A stretch of DNA of 64,000 bases from Kosakonia arachidis (GTDB taxonomy: Bacteria; Pseudomonadota; Gammaproteobacteria; Enterobacterales; Enterobacteriaceae): NCBI RefSeq assembly GCF_900116535.1, contig NZ_FPAU01000001.1, positions 1,351,218 through 1,415,217 of the forward strand. The letters are read 5' to 3'. The notes under the pieces were generated by a model. It did not search any database. It was not told the DNA's origin and worked only from the letters and a program-made list of their open reading frames with translations. Shown piece after piece: positions 18,332 to 26,296 of the stretch. A program made the position numbers and the translations under genes. The stretch's first letter is position 1; each line of letters opens with the position of its first letter.

Positions 18332-18880
18332 TCACAACGACGCAGCGGTGCGGGCGGCCGTATCGTAAAGGGATGAGATGGCGCGCAAAAGCTGCGCTGT
18401 TTCGCCAATCGATTGCCCCGGGATCCCGCTTTCCGCATGGATATTTATCAGGCAAGTTTCACGCACAGCACGGTATTTCATGCATAACGCTTTTCCTTCA
18501 GCTGTTGTGGAAAAAAAGAGTTCCTTTCCGTTTTTTTCGCTCGTCACGTAGCCTGCTTTGATCAGTTTTTTCAGCGCGTAGGTCACGACATGCGTATCTT
18601 CTACATTCAGGACGAAACAAATATCAGCCAGTTTTTTCTTGCGATTGCGATGATTCACATGGTGCAGAAGCGAGACATCAAAAGCCCCCATATCAGGTTC
18701 ACCCGCCGCAGTCATACAGCGCACCATCCATTTGTTGAAGGCGTTGCTGGTCATGATCAATGCGTACTCCAGCTCCGATAATTCAGCGCAGCGCTCGGAA
18801 ACCAGATGGCGTGAAGAGACGATGCGACCATCGGCAATATCGTCGCTATTTATTGATGTAGCGCTCTTTTTTGAGTTCAT
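18332..18880 (-). CDS. Winged-helix transcriptional regulator, MarR-like (COG5631 type)
   Basis: A 182-residue predicted DNA-binding protein. Residues around ELSELEYALIMTSNAFNKWMVRCM form the N-terminal helix. The segment HHVNHRNRKKKLADICFVLNVEDTHVVTYALKKLIKAGYV is the winged helix-turn-helix, followed by a wing ending in TTAEGKAL. The frame runs on to a TTG at 18913, but AAGGAA immediately upstream of ATG 18880 supports the shorter form. It is divergent from the DUF969-DUF979-DUF2891 operon and probably controls it. A palindrome lies in the shared promoter region. Confidence 0.75.
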   Translation of the reverse strand: MNSKKSATSINSDDIADGRIVSSRHLVSERCAELSELEYALIMTSNAFNKWMVRCMTAAGEPDMGAFDVSLLHHVNHRNRKKKLADICFVLNVEDTHVVTYALKKLIKAGYVTSEKNGKELFFSTTAEGKALCMKYRAVRETCLINIHAESGIPGQSIGETAQLLRAISSLYDTAARTAASL

Positions 18881-19131
18881 AACGTTCCTTATGGGAGTGT
18901 GACTCTTAGCCAAACTGTAAACTGAAAGCGATAAAATAAGAACATTTTATTGATAAATCGTTTACATGTTTTTGCGGTTCAGATATAGCTTTTCATACCG
19001 GTTCTGTGAACACCGCAGGGCTGTCGCAATACACAACATCGCTCGCCGCAATGCACCACACTTCGTTCGAATTCGAAGTATTAAAAAATTGCCATCGGCG
19101 CGCAACGCTCACTTTAGATAGGGTAAACATT
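18881..19131. promoter_or_regulatory. Divergent control region with a TTCGAATTCGAA palindrome
   Basis: The 250 bases between the regulator and DUF969 genes are AT-rich. TTCGAATTCGAA (19066-19077) is a perfect 12-bp palindrome. It overlaps a second inverted repeat, ACTTCG (19060-19065) with CGAAGT (19074-19079). This is a plausible operator for the divergent MarR-like regulator. The open frame upstream of the DUF969 start passes through it and is not considered coding. Confidence 0.45.
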
Positions 19132-19854
19132 ATGGACGGTTCTACACTGTTGCCACTTATCGGCATACCGATAGTGGTTATTGGTTTTGCACTGCGCTTC
19201 AACCCGTTGTTGGTGGTCGTGATTGCAGGGCTGACCACTGGATTGTTAGTGGGAATGGATTTCGGGACGCTGCTGGAAACCTTTGGCGAAAAATTCGTCA
19301 ATAGCCGTTCTCTGGCCACCTTTATTTTGATCCTGCCCGTAATCGGACTGCTGGAGTATTACGGTCTGAAGGAACGAGCGCAGGCCTGGGTGGCAAAGAT
19401 TGCCAGCGCGACATCGGCACGGATTTTGATGCTCTATTTTATTGGGCGTGAGGGAACGGCGGCGCTGGGGCTGATGTCGCTTGGCGGGCATGCACAAACG
19501 GTTCGTCCACTGCTGGCGCCTATGGCTGAAGGCGCAGCGTTAAATGAATACGGTGAATTACCCCAACATATTCGCGACAAAATTAAGGCGCATGCCGCCG
19601 CGTGCGACAATATTGCGGTCTTCTTTGGCGAAGATATCTTTATCGCCTTCGGTGCGGTGTTACTGATCGATGCGTTCCTGAAGGAGAACGGAATTGAGGG
19701 GATTGAACCGCTGCATATTGGCTTATGGGCCATTCCCACCGCGCTTTCGGCATTGATTATTCATATGACGCGCCTGCTGCGTCTGGATGCCAGCATCCGT
19801 CGCGACGTGATGGCATGGAAAGCAGAGCAGGGCAAGCAGGAGATCGTTCAATGA
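19132..19854 (+). CDS. DUF969 membrane protein (putative transporter subunit)
   Basis: A 240-residue protein with about five or six hydrophobic segments. PLIGIPIVVIGFALRFNPLLVV starts the first, and SLGGHAQTVRPLLAPMAEG is the family's conserved central motif. DUF969 almost always occurs with DUF979, as here, and the pair is thought to form a two-component permease. From memory, such pairs often lie near pyroglutamyl-peptidase genes in other genomes; none is seen here. The ATG at 19132 is preferred (AGGGT 8-10 bases before) over an upstream GTG at 19006. The stop overlaps the DUF979 start (ATGA). Confidence 0.85.
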   Translation: MDGSTLLPLIGIPIVVIGFALRFNPLLVVVIAGLTTGLLVGMDFGTLLETFGEKFVNSRSLATFILILPVIGLLEYYGLKERAQAWVAKIASATSARILMLYFIGREGTAALGLMSLGGHAQTVRPLLAPMAEGAALNEYGELPQHIRDKIKAHAAACDNIAVFFGEDIFIAFGAVLLIDAFLKENGIEGIEPLHIGLWAIPTALSALIIHMTRLLRLDASIRRDVMAWKAEQGKQEIVQ

Positions 19855-20837
19855 CGACGTTGATAACCATTAACCGCGTTTATTACCTGATCGGTTTCGT
19901 CGTGATGCTGCTGGTTGTCATGACATTACGGGATCGCGGCAATCCGAAGCGCTTTACGACGGCACTGTTCTGGTTTTTGTTCGGCGGGATTTTCCTGTTT
20001 GGCGATCTGATGGTGCAGGAACTGGGTAAATCGCTGGCCTACCGAATTATTGGCGGCGGCGTGATCGTTATCGCCTTGCTTGCGGGATTCGGGCTGGTTG
20101 GAAAAGGGCATTACAAAATGTCTACCGAAGCTGAGCGCATTGCCTCCTCGAACCGCCTGAAAAACTGGCTTTTCGTGCCAGCGCTGATAATCCCGGTAGT
20201 GACAGTGATAGGGACGTTATTCCTGAAAGGGGTTGCTGTCGGCGGCGTCTACCTCCTCGACCAGAAACAACTCACGCTGGCCGCCTTGTGCGTCGCCAGT
20301 GTCGCAGCGATTCTGACAGGTTGGTGGCTGACGCGTGGAACGCCACTGCATGCCATTCGCCAGTCCCGGCGCCTGGTGGATACCATTGGCTGGGCGCTGA
20401 TCCTTCCGCAAATGCTCGCCATGCTGGGCGGCGTATTTGTGGCGGCGGATACGGGGCAGTCAGTACAAAAGGTGGTGAGCCTGTTTGTGAACCCGGATAA
20501 CCGCTTCATGCTGGTGGTGATTTACTGTATTGGCATGGCGCTCTTCACCATGATTATGGGTAATGCTTTCGCCGCTTTTCCCGTATTGAGTGCCGGTATC
20601 GCCTTGCCGTTCCTGATTAATGTGCATCACGGAAACCCGGCCCCTTTGCTGGCGATTGGTATGTACGCCGGATATTGCGGTACGCTGATGACGCCGATGG
20701 CTGCAAACTTTAATATCGTCCCTGCCGCGTTACTGGAACTGAAAGATAAATACCAGGTGATTAAGATTCAGATCCCGACGGCGTTAACTCTGCTGGTGGT
20801 TAACGTGTTCTTAATGTATTTCCTCGTGTTTCGCTAA
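19851..20837 (+). CDS. DUF979 membrane protein (putative transporter subunit)
   Basis: A 328-residue polytopic protein with about nine hydrophobic segments. Conserved-looking stretches are MGNAFAAFPVLSAGIALPFLI and MYAGYCGTLMTPMAANFNIVPAALLELKDKYQVI near the C-terminus, the latter typical of the DUF979 family. ATG 19851 overlaps the DUF969 stop by four bases, implying coupled translation and a 1:1 complex. The substrate is not known. The next gene begins 25 bases downstream behind AAGGAG. Confidence 0.85.
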   Translation: MTTLITINRVYYLIGFVVMLLVVMTLRDRGNPKRFTTALFWFLFGGIFLFGDLMVQELGKSLAYRIIGGGVIVIALLAGFGLVGKGHYKMSTEAERIASSNRLKNWLFVPALIIPVVTVIGTLFLKGVAVGGVYLLDQKQLTLAALCVASVAAILTGWWLTRGTPLHAIRQSRRLVDTIGWALILPQMLAMLGGVFVAADTGQSVQKVVSLFVNPDNRFMLVVIYCIGMALFTMIMGNAFAAFPVLSAGIALPFLINVHHGNPAPLLAIGMYAGYCGTLMTPMAANFNIVPAALLELKDKYQVIKIQIPTALTLLVVNVFLMYFLVFR

Positions 20838-20862
20838 GCGCGGCGTGACTTAAGGAGTAGTT

Positions 20863-21858
20863 ATGCAATTAACTCAACATCAGGCAGAAGCCTTTGCCCG
20901 CATGCCGTTAACCTATCTACGTCAGGAATACCCGAATCACATTATGCATTTGCTTAATGATGATGGTGATGTCTTGCCGCCACGGGAATTGCATCCCATC
21001 TTTTACGGCTGCTTTGACTGGCATTCAGCAGTGCACGGTTACTGGTTGCTGCTGCGTTGTGTGCGTCTTTATCCGGATCTGTCGTGCAAAGCGGAGATCA
21101 CCGCGCTTTTTGATGAGCACCTGACGCAAGAGAAGGTGGCGCAGGAAGTGGCCTATTTTAACGCACCGTTCCGGGCCTCGTTTGAGCGTCCCTATGGCTA
21201 CGGCTGGCTGCTGGCACTGGCCCAGGAACTGAAGCATTCGTCACTGCCGCAGGCGCAAGGCTGGCATCAGGTGCTGGCGCCTTTAACTGAGGATATTCGT
21301 AACCGGCTGGTGGATTATCTCAGCAAGTTGACGTATCCCATCCGGGTCGGTACACATTACAACACGGCGTTTGCGCTGGCACTGGCGCTGGATTATGCCC
21401 GCGCGCTTACGGATCGACCGCTTGAGCAGGCCATTCTGGCCTCTGCAAATCGCTTTTACCTTGCTGATACCCGGTATCCTGCGCACTATGAGCCAGGCGG
21501 CGATGAGTATATTTCGGGCGCACTGACCGAAGCGCTGTTAATGAGTAAAGTCGTCACAAACTTCCCTGCCTGGTTTGATGCGTTCTTGCCGGATGTGGCT
21601 TCGGTTTCGGCGCTGATGAATCCGGCAGAAGTCAGTGACCGTACCGATCCAAAAATTGCCCATCTGGATGGGTTAAATCTCAGCCGCGCCTGGTGTATGA
21701 AACATATTGCGAAAGCGTTACCACAAAATCATCCCGGACAGAAAGCATTAACCGATGCCGTGAAGCGCCATCTTGCGGCAAGCGTAGAACATGTGGTGGG
21801 AAGCCATTATAGCGGCGGCCACTGGCTGGCCAGTTTCGCGCTGCTGGCGCTGGAGTAA
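20863..21858 (+). CDS. DUF2891 family protein
   Basis: A 331-residue soluble protein without signal peptide, belonging to the DUF2891 family. Typical features are FYGCFDWHSAVHGYWLLLRC near residue 47, YGYGWLLALAQEL near 110, HYNTAFALALALDYAR, HYEPGGDEYISGALTEALLM and a final SHYSGGHWLASFALLAL. The many Trp/His/Tyr residues and helical repeats suggest an alpha/alpha-barrel fold like that of some glycan-modifying enzymes. That is inference from pattern only. AAGGAG lies 7 bases before the ATG. It is the last gene of the DUF969-DUF979 operon, so it probably acts on the imported compound. Confidence 0.85.
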   Translation: MQLTQHQAEAFARMPLTYLRQEYPNHIMHLLNDDGDVLPPRELHPIFYGCFDWHSAVHGYWLLLRCVRLYPDLSCKAEITALFDEHLTQEKVAQEVAYFNAPFRASFERPYGYGWLLALAQELKHSSLPQAQGWHQVLAPLTEDIRNRLVDYLSKLTYPIRVGTHYNTAFALALALDYARALTDRPLEQAILASANRFYLADTRYPAHYEPGGDEYISGALTEALLMSKVVTNFPAWFDAFLPDVASVSALMNPAEVSDRTDPKIAHLDGLNLSRAWCMKHIAKALPQNHPGQKALTDAVKRHLAASVEHVVGSHYSGGHWLASFALLALE

Positions 21859-21864
21859 AGGGCA

Positions 21865-21897
21865 GGTGGGTGCAACGCCAGTGACGCTGCACCCACC
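21865..21897 (+). terminator. 10-bp hairpin after DUF2891
   Basis: GGTGGGTGCA (21865-21874) pairs with TGCACCCACC (21888-21897). A strong stem 6 bases after the stop codon, but no T-run follows. Confidence 0.45.
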
Positions 21898-21906
21898 CAC
21901 TAACAA

Positions 21907-22076
21907 TCAGTTATTACCCGGTATTGGGTATCTCAACTCTATATCAGGAGCATTCGTTAAATGCCTACCTGAGCGGGCCATCAAATACCCAGCAATCTCT
22001 TCTGCACTCAGGTCAGTATGTCAGATTTCAGGCTCCTGGCACCATTTTGGCCAACAATGGCTTCAATCACTGCCAT
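21907..22076 (-). pseudogene. Frameshifted gene remnant downstream of the HxlR gene
   Basis: On the minus strand an ATG at 22076 opens 22 codons (MAVIEAIVGQNGARS...) that stop at 22008. In the adjoining frame a stretch continues as DLSAEEIAGYLMARSGRHL and then NAPDIELRYPIPGNN, ending in TGA at 21907-21909. The two look like one protein broken by a +1/-1 shift. The family is not recognised. It directly follows the HxlR regulator stop (22090). Confidence 0.35.
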
Positions 22077-22089
22077 AAATACACCTGAC

Positions 22090-22494
22090 TTATCCCTCGT
22101 CCGGTTCGCGCGCGTCGTCGAAGCGTTTATGTGCTTCGGCAATGGTGAATCGGTTGTCGTTTGCCCAGTTCACGAGCGCCATCACAGGCACTAACAGTGT
22201 CCGGCCCAGTTCGGTGAGCTCGTATTCGACGCGTGGCGGAATAGTCGGATAGACCGTCCGGGTAACAATCCCGTCGCGCTCCATTCCTCGCAAAGTCAGT
22301 GTCAGCATGCGTTGGGAGATGCCTTCTATATTGCGCCTTAACTCGTTGAACCGCCTCTTCCCGTTGGCCAGCGAGGCAATAATGTAGAGACTCCATTTGT
22401 CGCCGATGCGATCGAGTATTTCGCGGGTAGCCTGACAGCCTCCCGAATCGGGGGGCGGCAGTTCTTCGGGCAGTTTTTTGTGACTCAGTGACAT
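22090..22494 (-). CDS. HxlR family transcriptional regulator
   Basis: A 134-residue regulator with the HxlR winged-helix pattern: CQATREILDRIGDKWSLYIIASL, RRFNELRRNIEGISQRMLTLTLRGMERDGIVTR and VEYELTELGRTL. Such proteins are small dimeric repressors or activators, often responding to reactive electrophiles or quinones. It is divergent from an azoreductase-like gene 113 bases away, the classic HxlR arrangement, and likely controls it through the inverted repeat in between. The acidic tail DDAREPDEG is unremarkable. Confidence 0.92.
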   Translation of the reverse strand: MSLSHKKLPEELPPPDSGGCQATREILDRIGDKWSLYIIASLANGKRRFNELRRNIEGISQRMLTLTLRGMERDGIVTRTVYPTIPPRVEYELTELGRTLLVPVMALVNWANDNRFTIAEAHKRFDDAREPDEG

Positions 22495-22547
22495 GGATGT
22501 GCCTTCTTGTTAAATGCAGAAAGGAATCTTAGTATCCTCTGTATCGA

Positions 22548-22583
22548 TAGATAACCAGGGGTAAAAATATTACCTGGTATCTA
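22548..22583. promoter_or_regulatory. Candidate HxlR operator
   Basis: TAGATAACCAGG (22548-22559) and CCTGGTATCTA (22573-22583) form an inverted repeat with one unpaired base and a 13-base AT-rich centre. It lies midway between the divergent HxlR and azoreductase-like genes, where it could cover both promoters. The ribosome binding site of the right-hand gene follows as AAGGAG. Confidence 0.55.
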
Positions 22584-22607
22584 TTTTACACTATATAAGG
22601 AGCCACC

Positions 22608-23225
22608 ATGAGCAAAATCCTGCTGATCACGTCCAGTCCGCGCGGGGCAGAAAGTCTTTCTACACGCTTCGCCACTGAAATTGCCAATGGCATCCGGTTG
22701 CAACTTACGGGCTCGTTGACCGTTCGCGACCTTGTCGCAAACCCGGCGCCGCACATCACGCCGGACTACATCAAGGGGCGCGTGATGGCGCCTGATGCCC
22801 GCACAGCAGGAGAGACTAAGGCTGTCGAAGGTGCCATGGAACTGGTTGATGAGTTGCGTGCTGCGGACGTAATTGTGATTGGATCGGGCATGATGAATTT
22901 CGGTCCATCTTCGCAACTCAAAGCCTGGATTGACAATATTACCTGGCCGGGAGTCACCTTCAGTTATGGAACAGGCGTACCCCAAGGACTTCTGACCGGT
23001 AAGAAGGTTTATCTGGTCACTGCTGCCGGAGGTGTTTTCTCGGAGGGAGTCTATGCACCTTTCGATTTCCAGACCAACTATCTTCTGCACATGCTCGGCT
23101 TCATCGGGTTGACCGACGTCGAACTCATCCGCATCGAGGGCACGGTGCAAGGCCCGGACGCGGCACAAGCTGCCATCGCCAATACCGAGGCGGCTGTGCA
23201 AGCCCTGTTGGCGAAGGTGGCATGA
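22608..23225 (+). CDS. FMN-dependent NADH-azoreductase-like flavoprotein
   Basis: A 205-residue flavodoxin-fold quinone/azo reductase of the AzoR family. [18 protein letters not shown] is the FMN phosphate loop, and [25 protein letters not shown] contains the usual MxNFxxxxxLK pattern. GVTFSYG and [15 protein letters not shown] follow, matching AzoR. It would reduce quinones or azo compounds by two electrons using NADH. The protein is clearly diverged from E. coli AzoR and is probably a paralogue. AAGGAG lies 7 bases upstream. Control by the divergent HxlR protein is inferred from context. Confidence 0.88.
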   Translation: MSKILLITSSPRGAESLSTRFATEIANGIRLQLTGSLTVRDLVANPAPHITPDYIKGRVMAPDARTAGETKAVEGAMELVDELRAADVIVIGSGMMNFGPSSQLKAWIDNITWPGVTFSYGTGVPQGLLTGKKVYLVTAAGGVFSEGVYAPFDFQTNYLLHMLGFIGLTDVELIRIEGTVQGPDAAQAAIANTEAAVQALLAKVA

Positions 23226-23351
23226 CCATGACAATAAAGAAAACCATCGGCCCTTTGGCGCAGGCACGGCCACTGCGTGCAACTCTGTCCCCACGCTTAA
23301 CGCAGAGATGCTTCTGTCGTTACCAGCGGCTTAACGGCGGAGGTGACTCTG

Positions 23352-24278
23352 ATGAGTCCATGGGCCTTTGATGATATTCCGGATCAGACCGGCCGTACTG
23401 TCATTGTCACTGGCGCGAATACCGGTATCGGCTTCGAAACGGCTCGTATGCTGGCTGTCCGTGGTGCGAAGGTCGTACTTGCATGCCGGAATCTGAGCAA
23501 AGGTGAACGCGCACTCAAGCGAATCGTTGATGAGAGGCCCTCCAGGGTGCCAGCCCTGGAGGCTCTTGATCTTGCGGACCTCGATTCCATTGCGGCCTTT
23601 GCTGATCGGTTTACAACAACGCATGACAGGCTTGACCTGCTCATCAACAACGCAGGCGTCATGCTTCCCCCTCTGTCACGTACCAGGCAGGGCTTTGAGC
23701 TTCAGTTCGGCACGAATCACCTCGGCCATGTGGCGCTCACTCAGCGTCTTATGCCGCTTGTGCTCCGCACGCCACATGCGCGAATTGTCATTGTTTCGAG
23801 CTTAGCCCATCACGGCGGACACATTGCCTTCGACGACCTGAACTGGAATGACCGGCCATATAACGCACTGAAGGCCTATCAGCAAAGCAAGCTCGCGAAT
23901 CTCCTTTTTGCTCTGGAGCTTCAGCGACGTCTGGCTGCGTATGGTTCCGACGTACTGGTCACGGCAGCTCATCCAGGGTGGACAAAAAGTGAGCTACAAC
24001 GCCACTTGCGTCCGCACGAGCGCTTCATGGCAAGTTTTCTTAACCCCATTCTTCAGTTGAGTACGTTCGAGGGGGCGCTTAATACAATGCGTGCAGCGAC
24101 TGATCCGAATGCGCCACCGGGTAGCTACTGGGGGCCAGGACGCTTCTTCGGGCACAAGGGCCCTCCGGTGCGTGCGCGTATCAACGAGCGCGCGCAGAAC
24201 GAAGAGACCGCAAAGCGCCTGTGGGGCGAAACCGAGAAGCTCATCGGTCTTCAATTCGATCTACCCTCCAGACCTTAG
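23352..24278 (+). CDS. Short-chain dehydrogenase/reductase (SDR)
   Basis: A 308-residue NAD(P)-dependent SDR. The glycine motif TGANTGIGFETA lies near residue 21, the structural NNAG motif near residue 97, and the catalytic YQQSK (Tyr and Lys) near residue 178. It resembles retinol-dehydrogenase-like or WWOX-like SDRs by length and the FGTNHLGHV segment. The substrate is unknown. An ideal GGAGGTGA lies just before ATG 23352, so that start is preferred over the GTG at 23343. It is second in the azoreductase-like operon. Confidence 0.87.
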   Translation: MSPWAFDDIPDQTGRTVIVTGANTGIGFETARMLAVRGAKVVLACRNLSKGERALKRIVDERPSRVPALEALDLADLDSIAAFADRFTTTHDRLDLLINNAGVMLPPLSRTRQGFELQFGTNHLGHVALTQRLMPLVLRTPHARIVIVSSLAHHGGHIAFDDLNWNDRPYNALKAYQQSKLANLLFALELQRRLAAYGSDVLVTAAHPGWTKSELQRHLRPHERFMASFLNPILQLSTFEGALNTMRAATDPNAPPGSYWGPGRFFGHKGPPVRARINERAQNEETAKRLWGETEKLIGLQFDLPSRP

Positions 24279-24346
24279 GCTTCTCTGGCTGTGGGCAGCC
24301 CCCCGGCGTGTAAGAGCAAACAACGTCTGTTTACCCGGAATTAAAA

Positions 24347-24988
24347 ATGAAACTCTCTCTGTTTGGTGCGACCGGTCCGACCGGAAAATACATTATCGAA
24401 GAAGCCTTTAAGCAGGGCTACAGCCTGTCGGTCTATACGCGCAATGCCAGGAAGGTTGACGCGTTCGCGGGAAAGGTCGACGTCGTCGTTGGTGACCTGC
24501 ATGACACTGCAGCAATTGCGAAGTGTGTTCGCGGCGCTGATGCAGTAATCAGCGCACTCGGTCCCAACAGCCTGAAGGTCCAGGGGGACAGACCGGTCAT
24601 GCAGGGTCTGTCCAATATCATCTCAGTGATGAGGCAAATGGGCGTGCATCGCCTCATCCAGATTTCCACCGCCGCATATCGCGATCCCAGGGATGGGTTC
24701 GCTCTCGGGGCACATGCGTTTGTGTTGCTGTTCAGGGTGATCGTGCCGAGGGCTTATGAAGACATCAAGGCCACGGGGGAACTCATCGCCAGTTCTGGTC
24801 TCGACTGGACACTGGTGCGGATTCCCAACCTCAAAGATGATCCTGCAAATGGCAATATTGATGTGGGCTGGTACGGGCGGAGCAAGCTCAGCATGAAACT
24901 GTCCAGAGGCAATCTGGCTAAGTTTCTTGTGGACCAGGTCACGGATAAAACATTCGTGCGCGCCGCGCCGGGTATCGCTAATCGCTGA
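24347..24988 (+). CDS. NAD(P)-binding (NmrA/atypical SDR) protein
   Basis: A 213-residue protein with the N-terminal motif LFGATGPTGKYI (GxxGxxG), then YTRNARKV, VVGDLHD and ADAVISALGPNS, typical of NAD(P)H-binding atypical SDRs such as NmrA/SDR_a5-like proteins. A segment SGLDWTLVRIPNL near residue 156 is also family-like. The role, reductase or redox sensor, is not known. It lies 68 bases after the SDR gene in the same direction, in a region of oxidoreductases presumably controlled by HxlR. Confidence 0.8.
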   Translation: MKLSLFGATGPTGKYIIEEAFKQGYSLSVYTRNARKVDAFAGKVDVVVGDLHDTAAIAKCVRGADAVISALGPNSLKVQGDRPVMQGLSNIISVMRQMGVHRLIQISTAAYRDPRDGFALGAHAFVLLFRVIVPRAYEDIKATGELIASSGLDWTLVRIPNLKDDPANGNIDVGWYGRSKLSMKLSRGNLAKFLVDQVTDKTFVRAAPGIANR

Positions 24989-25006
24989 GTAAGGAGGAAT
25001 GGGAAC

Positions 25007-25111
25007 ATGCTGCGAATCGACTTAGGTACCGAAGCCCACGAGCGCGTAAGGGGAGGCCAGTATCGTGACACCCAACAGGCTCCAACGGCAGTTCAACCCG
25101 GAAGCACCTGA
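25007..25111 (+). pseudogene. Truncated start of a lost downstream gene
   Basis: AAGGAGG (24991-24997) is followed 9 bases later by ATG 25007, which opens only 34 codons (MLRIDLGTEAHERVRGGQY...) before TGA. The ribosome binding site and spacing are as good as those of its neighbours, so this may be the 5' stump of a fourth operon gene cut off near 25110. From there to 25350 the DNA becomes AT-rich and shows no gene. Confidence 0.35.
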
Positions 25112-25350
25112 TGTGAACTAATGTGCACTCAGTACTTCATACATGAAACAGAGCAAGTTCAAAAATGACTATCATATTGTTTTTATAGGGAAAGATTTGG
25201 GTTTGTGGAGTTACTTACCTCGATATATCATTTAACATAATATACATTATGCGCACTAACATGTAATCAGGCGAAATCCAGCATTTCGCACCTGCGATTG
25301 TGTTGCTTGTTTTATCCTGGTCTCCGGTTTTTCAGGCCTGCGCGGACCGC

Positions 25351-25725
25351 TCAATCCGCTTCAGGTGTTCCCTGATGAAAAATCATTTGCCAGCGATCAT
25401 CTTCATTTCTGACCCATAACGATGTGCGCAATGTGCGATGCATTTTCTTTCCTGACGTACTTTGTGTGAACGTCCGGTATGTCAATAACAGCGCTCCGCT
25501 TTCGATCTGCGTTAACACGAATTCCTCAGACGTGATTTGCTGCCGGTCGGTTTCTGTCAATAACGAATCGATAACTTGCTGCCTGCCATATCGTTTTCCC
25601 GAACGACCAATCTCGAAAAAATGTTTGTGCAGAAACGTCTCAATGGCAATCTTCTGGCTGCGAATTTCTGCCCGATGAAGCAGCCGTTCGTATTGCACAA
25701 TCCGCGACTGTAAATCTTCTGTCAT
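25351..25725 (-). CDS. NTF2-like/DUF4440-type protein
   Basis: A 124-residue soluble protein predicted to adopt the NTF2/SnoaL-like cone fold. It has an N-terminal helix pair (IAIETFLHKHFFEIGRSG), then strands GALLLTYRTF and HRTLRTSLWVRNEDDRWQMIFHQGTP, which form the typical closing sheet of DUF4440 proteins. Such proteins may be enzymes or ligand-binding proteins; the substrate cannot be inferred. It is monocistronic in an AT-rich accessory stretch. Confidence 0.7.
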   Translation of the reverse strand: MTEDLQSRIVQYERLLHRAEIRSQKIAIETFLHKHFFEIGRSGKRYGRQQVIDSLLTETDRQQITSEEFVLTQIESGALLLTYRTFTQSTSGKKMHRTLRTSLWVRNEDDRWQMIFHQGTPEAD

Positions 25726-26086
25726 CGTTCACCTTTTTTCATCTTCATCGATAAATGCCGAACTGCGAGTTTTCACTCCGGCATCCGATCTGTAAGCTTC
25801 ATCCATTTATCGGTTGTATATAATTCATTCAGATTATTCTTAATTGTTTACCGCGTTACGCCATTTATTCTTAACATCTCAAATACATAAGAACATTAGT
25901 GATGGAGCGACTCGATGACCTTCCCCGGCCAACTCTCTGGTAACAACCTTCCCGATTACGGTCTTGCACGCAGCCTGGGCCTGGCCCCCGGTGATGATTT
26001 TGACTTTACGTCCCTGGGCAATCAACTCGACTGTACCCGCAGTTTTCACCAGGTTGGCATCATTTAACACCGGCGTAAAAGCAGCG
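25726..26086. other. AT-rich accessory stretch with overlapping short ORFs
   Basis: No confident gene. Two short frames are worth noting. On the plus strand ATG 25915, 7 bases after TGGAG, opens 50 codons (MTFPGQLSGNNLPDYGLAR...) to 26067. On the minus strand a frame open from 26100 to 25879 has no ATG (a GTG at 26070) and contains AGTVELIAQGRKVKIITGG. They overlap on opposite strands, so at most one is real; neither is recognised. The minus frame may be a fragment of a degraded gene. Confidence 0.3.
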
Positions 26087-26296
26087 ATGAAAGCAGGATT
26101 TTACCCGAAACGTTATCCTTCAGAAGCATTACAAACTGCGTTGCAGCGTGAGCTGACGGCGGCACTGGTTAATACCTCAGCCTTTGCTGGTAGCGCGTTA
26201 ACCGGAACGATCCTCAACCCTGGCAATATGAAAACCTCTGGGCAGTACATTATTGGTCTGATACAGTCATTTTCCTTTACAGGAAGTAATTGGTAG
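26087..26296 (+). CDS. Short hypothetical ORF abutting a membrane protein gene
   Basis: ATG 26087 opens 69 codons (MKAGFYPKRYPSEALQTAL...GQYIIGLIQSFSFTGSNW) ending in TAG directly before the ATGATG of the next gene, so translation could be coupled. The frame is open upstream to about 25964. The protein is not recognised, has no signal peptide, and has a weakly hydrophobic C-terminus. No clear ribosome binding site is seen. It could be the 3' end of a decayed gene, for example an effector whose small membrane partner follows; this is speculation. Confidence 0.35.
   Translation: MKAGFYPKRYPSEALQTALQRELTAALVNTSAFAGSALTGTILNPGNMKTSGQYIIGLIQSFSFTGSNW

Noticed and set aside
22581-23294. 237-codon minus-strand ORF
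   Set aside because: Antisense to the azoreductase-like gene, with no recognisable domain and a start inside an unrelated region.
23223-23400. ORF of about 49 codons overlapping the azoreductase-like stop
   Set aside because: The ATGA overlap is suggestive, but the peptide is Arg-rich and low in complexity, and the better start in this gap belongs to the SDR gene.
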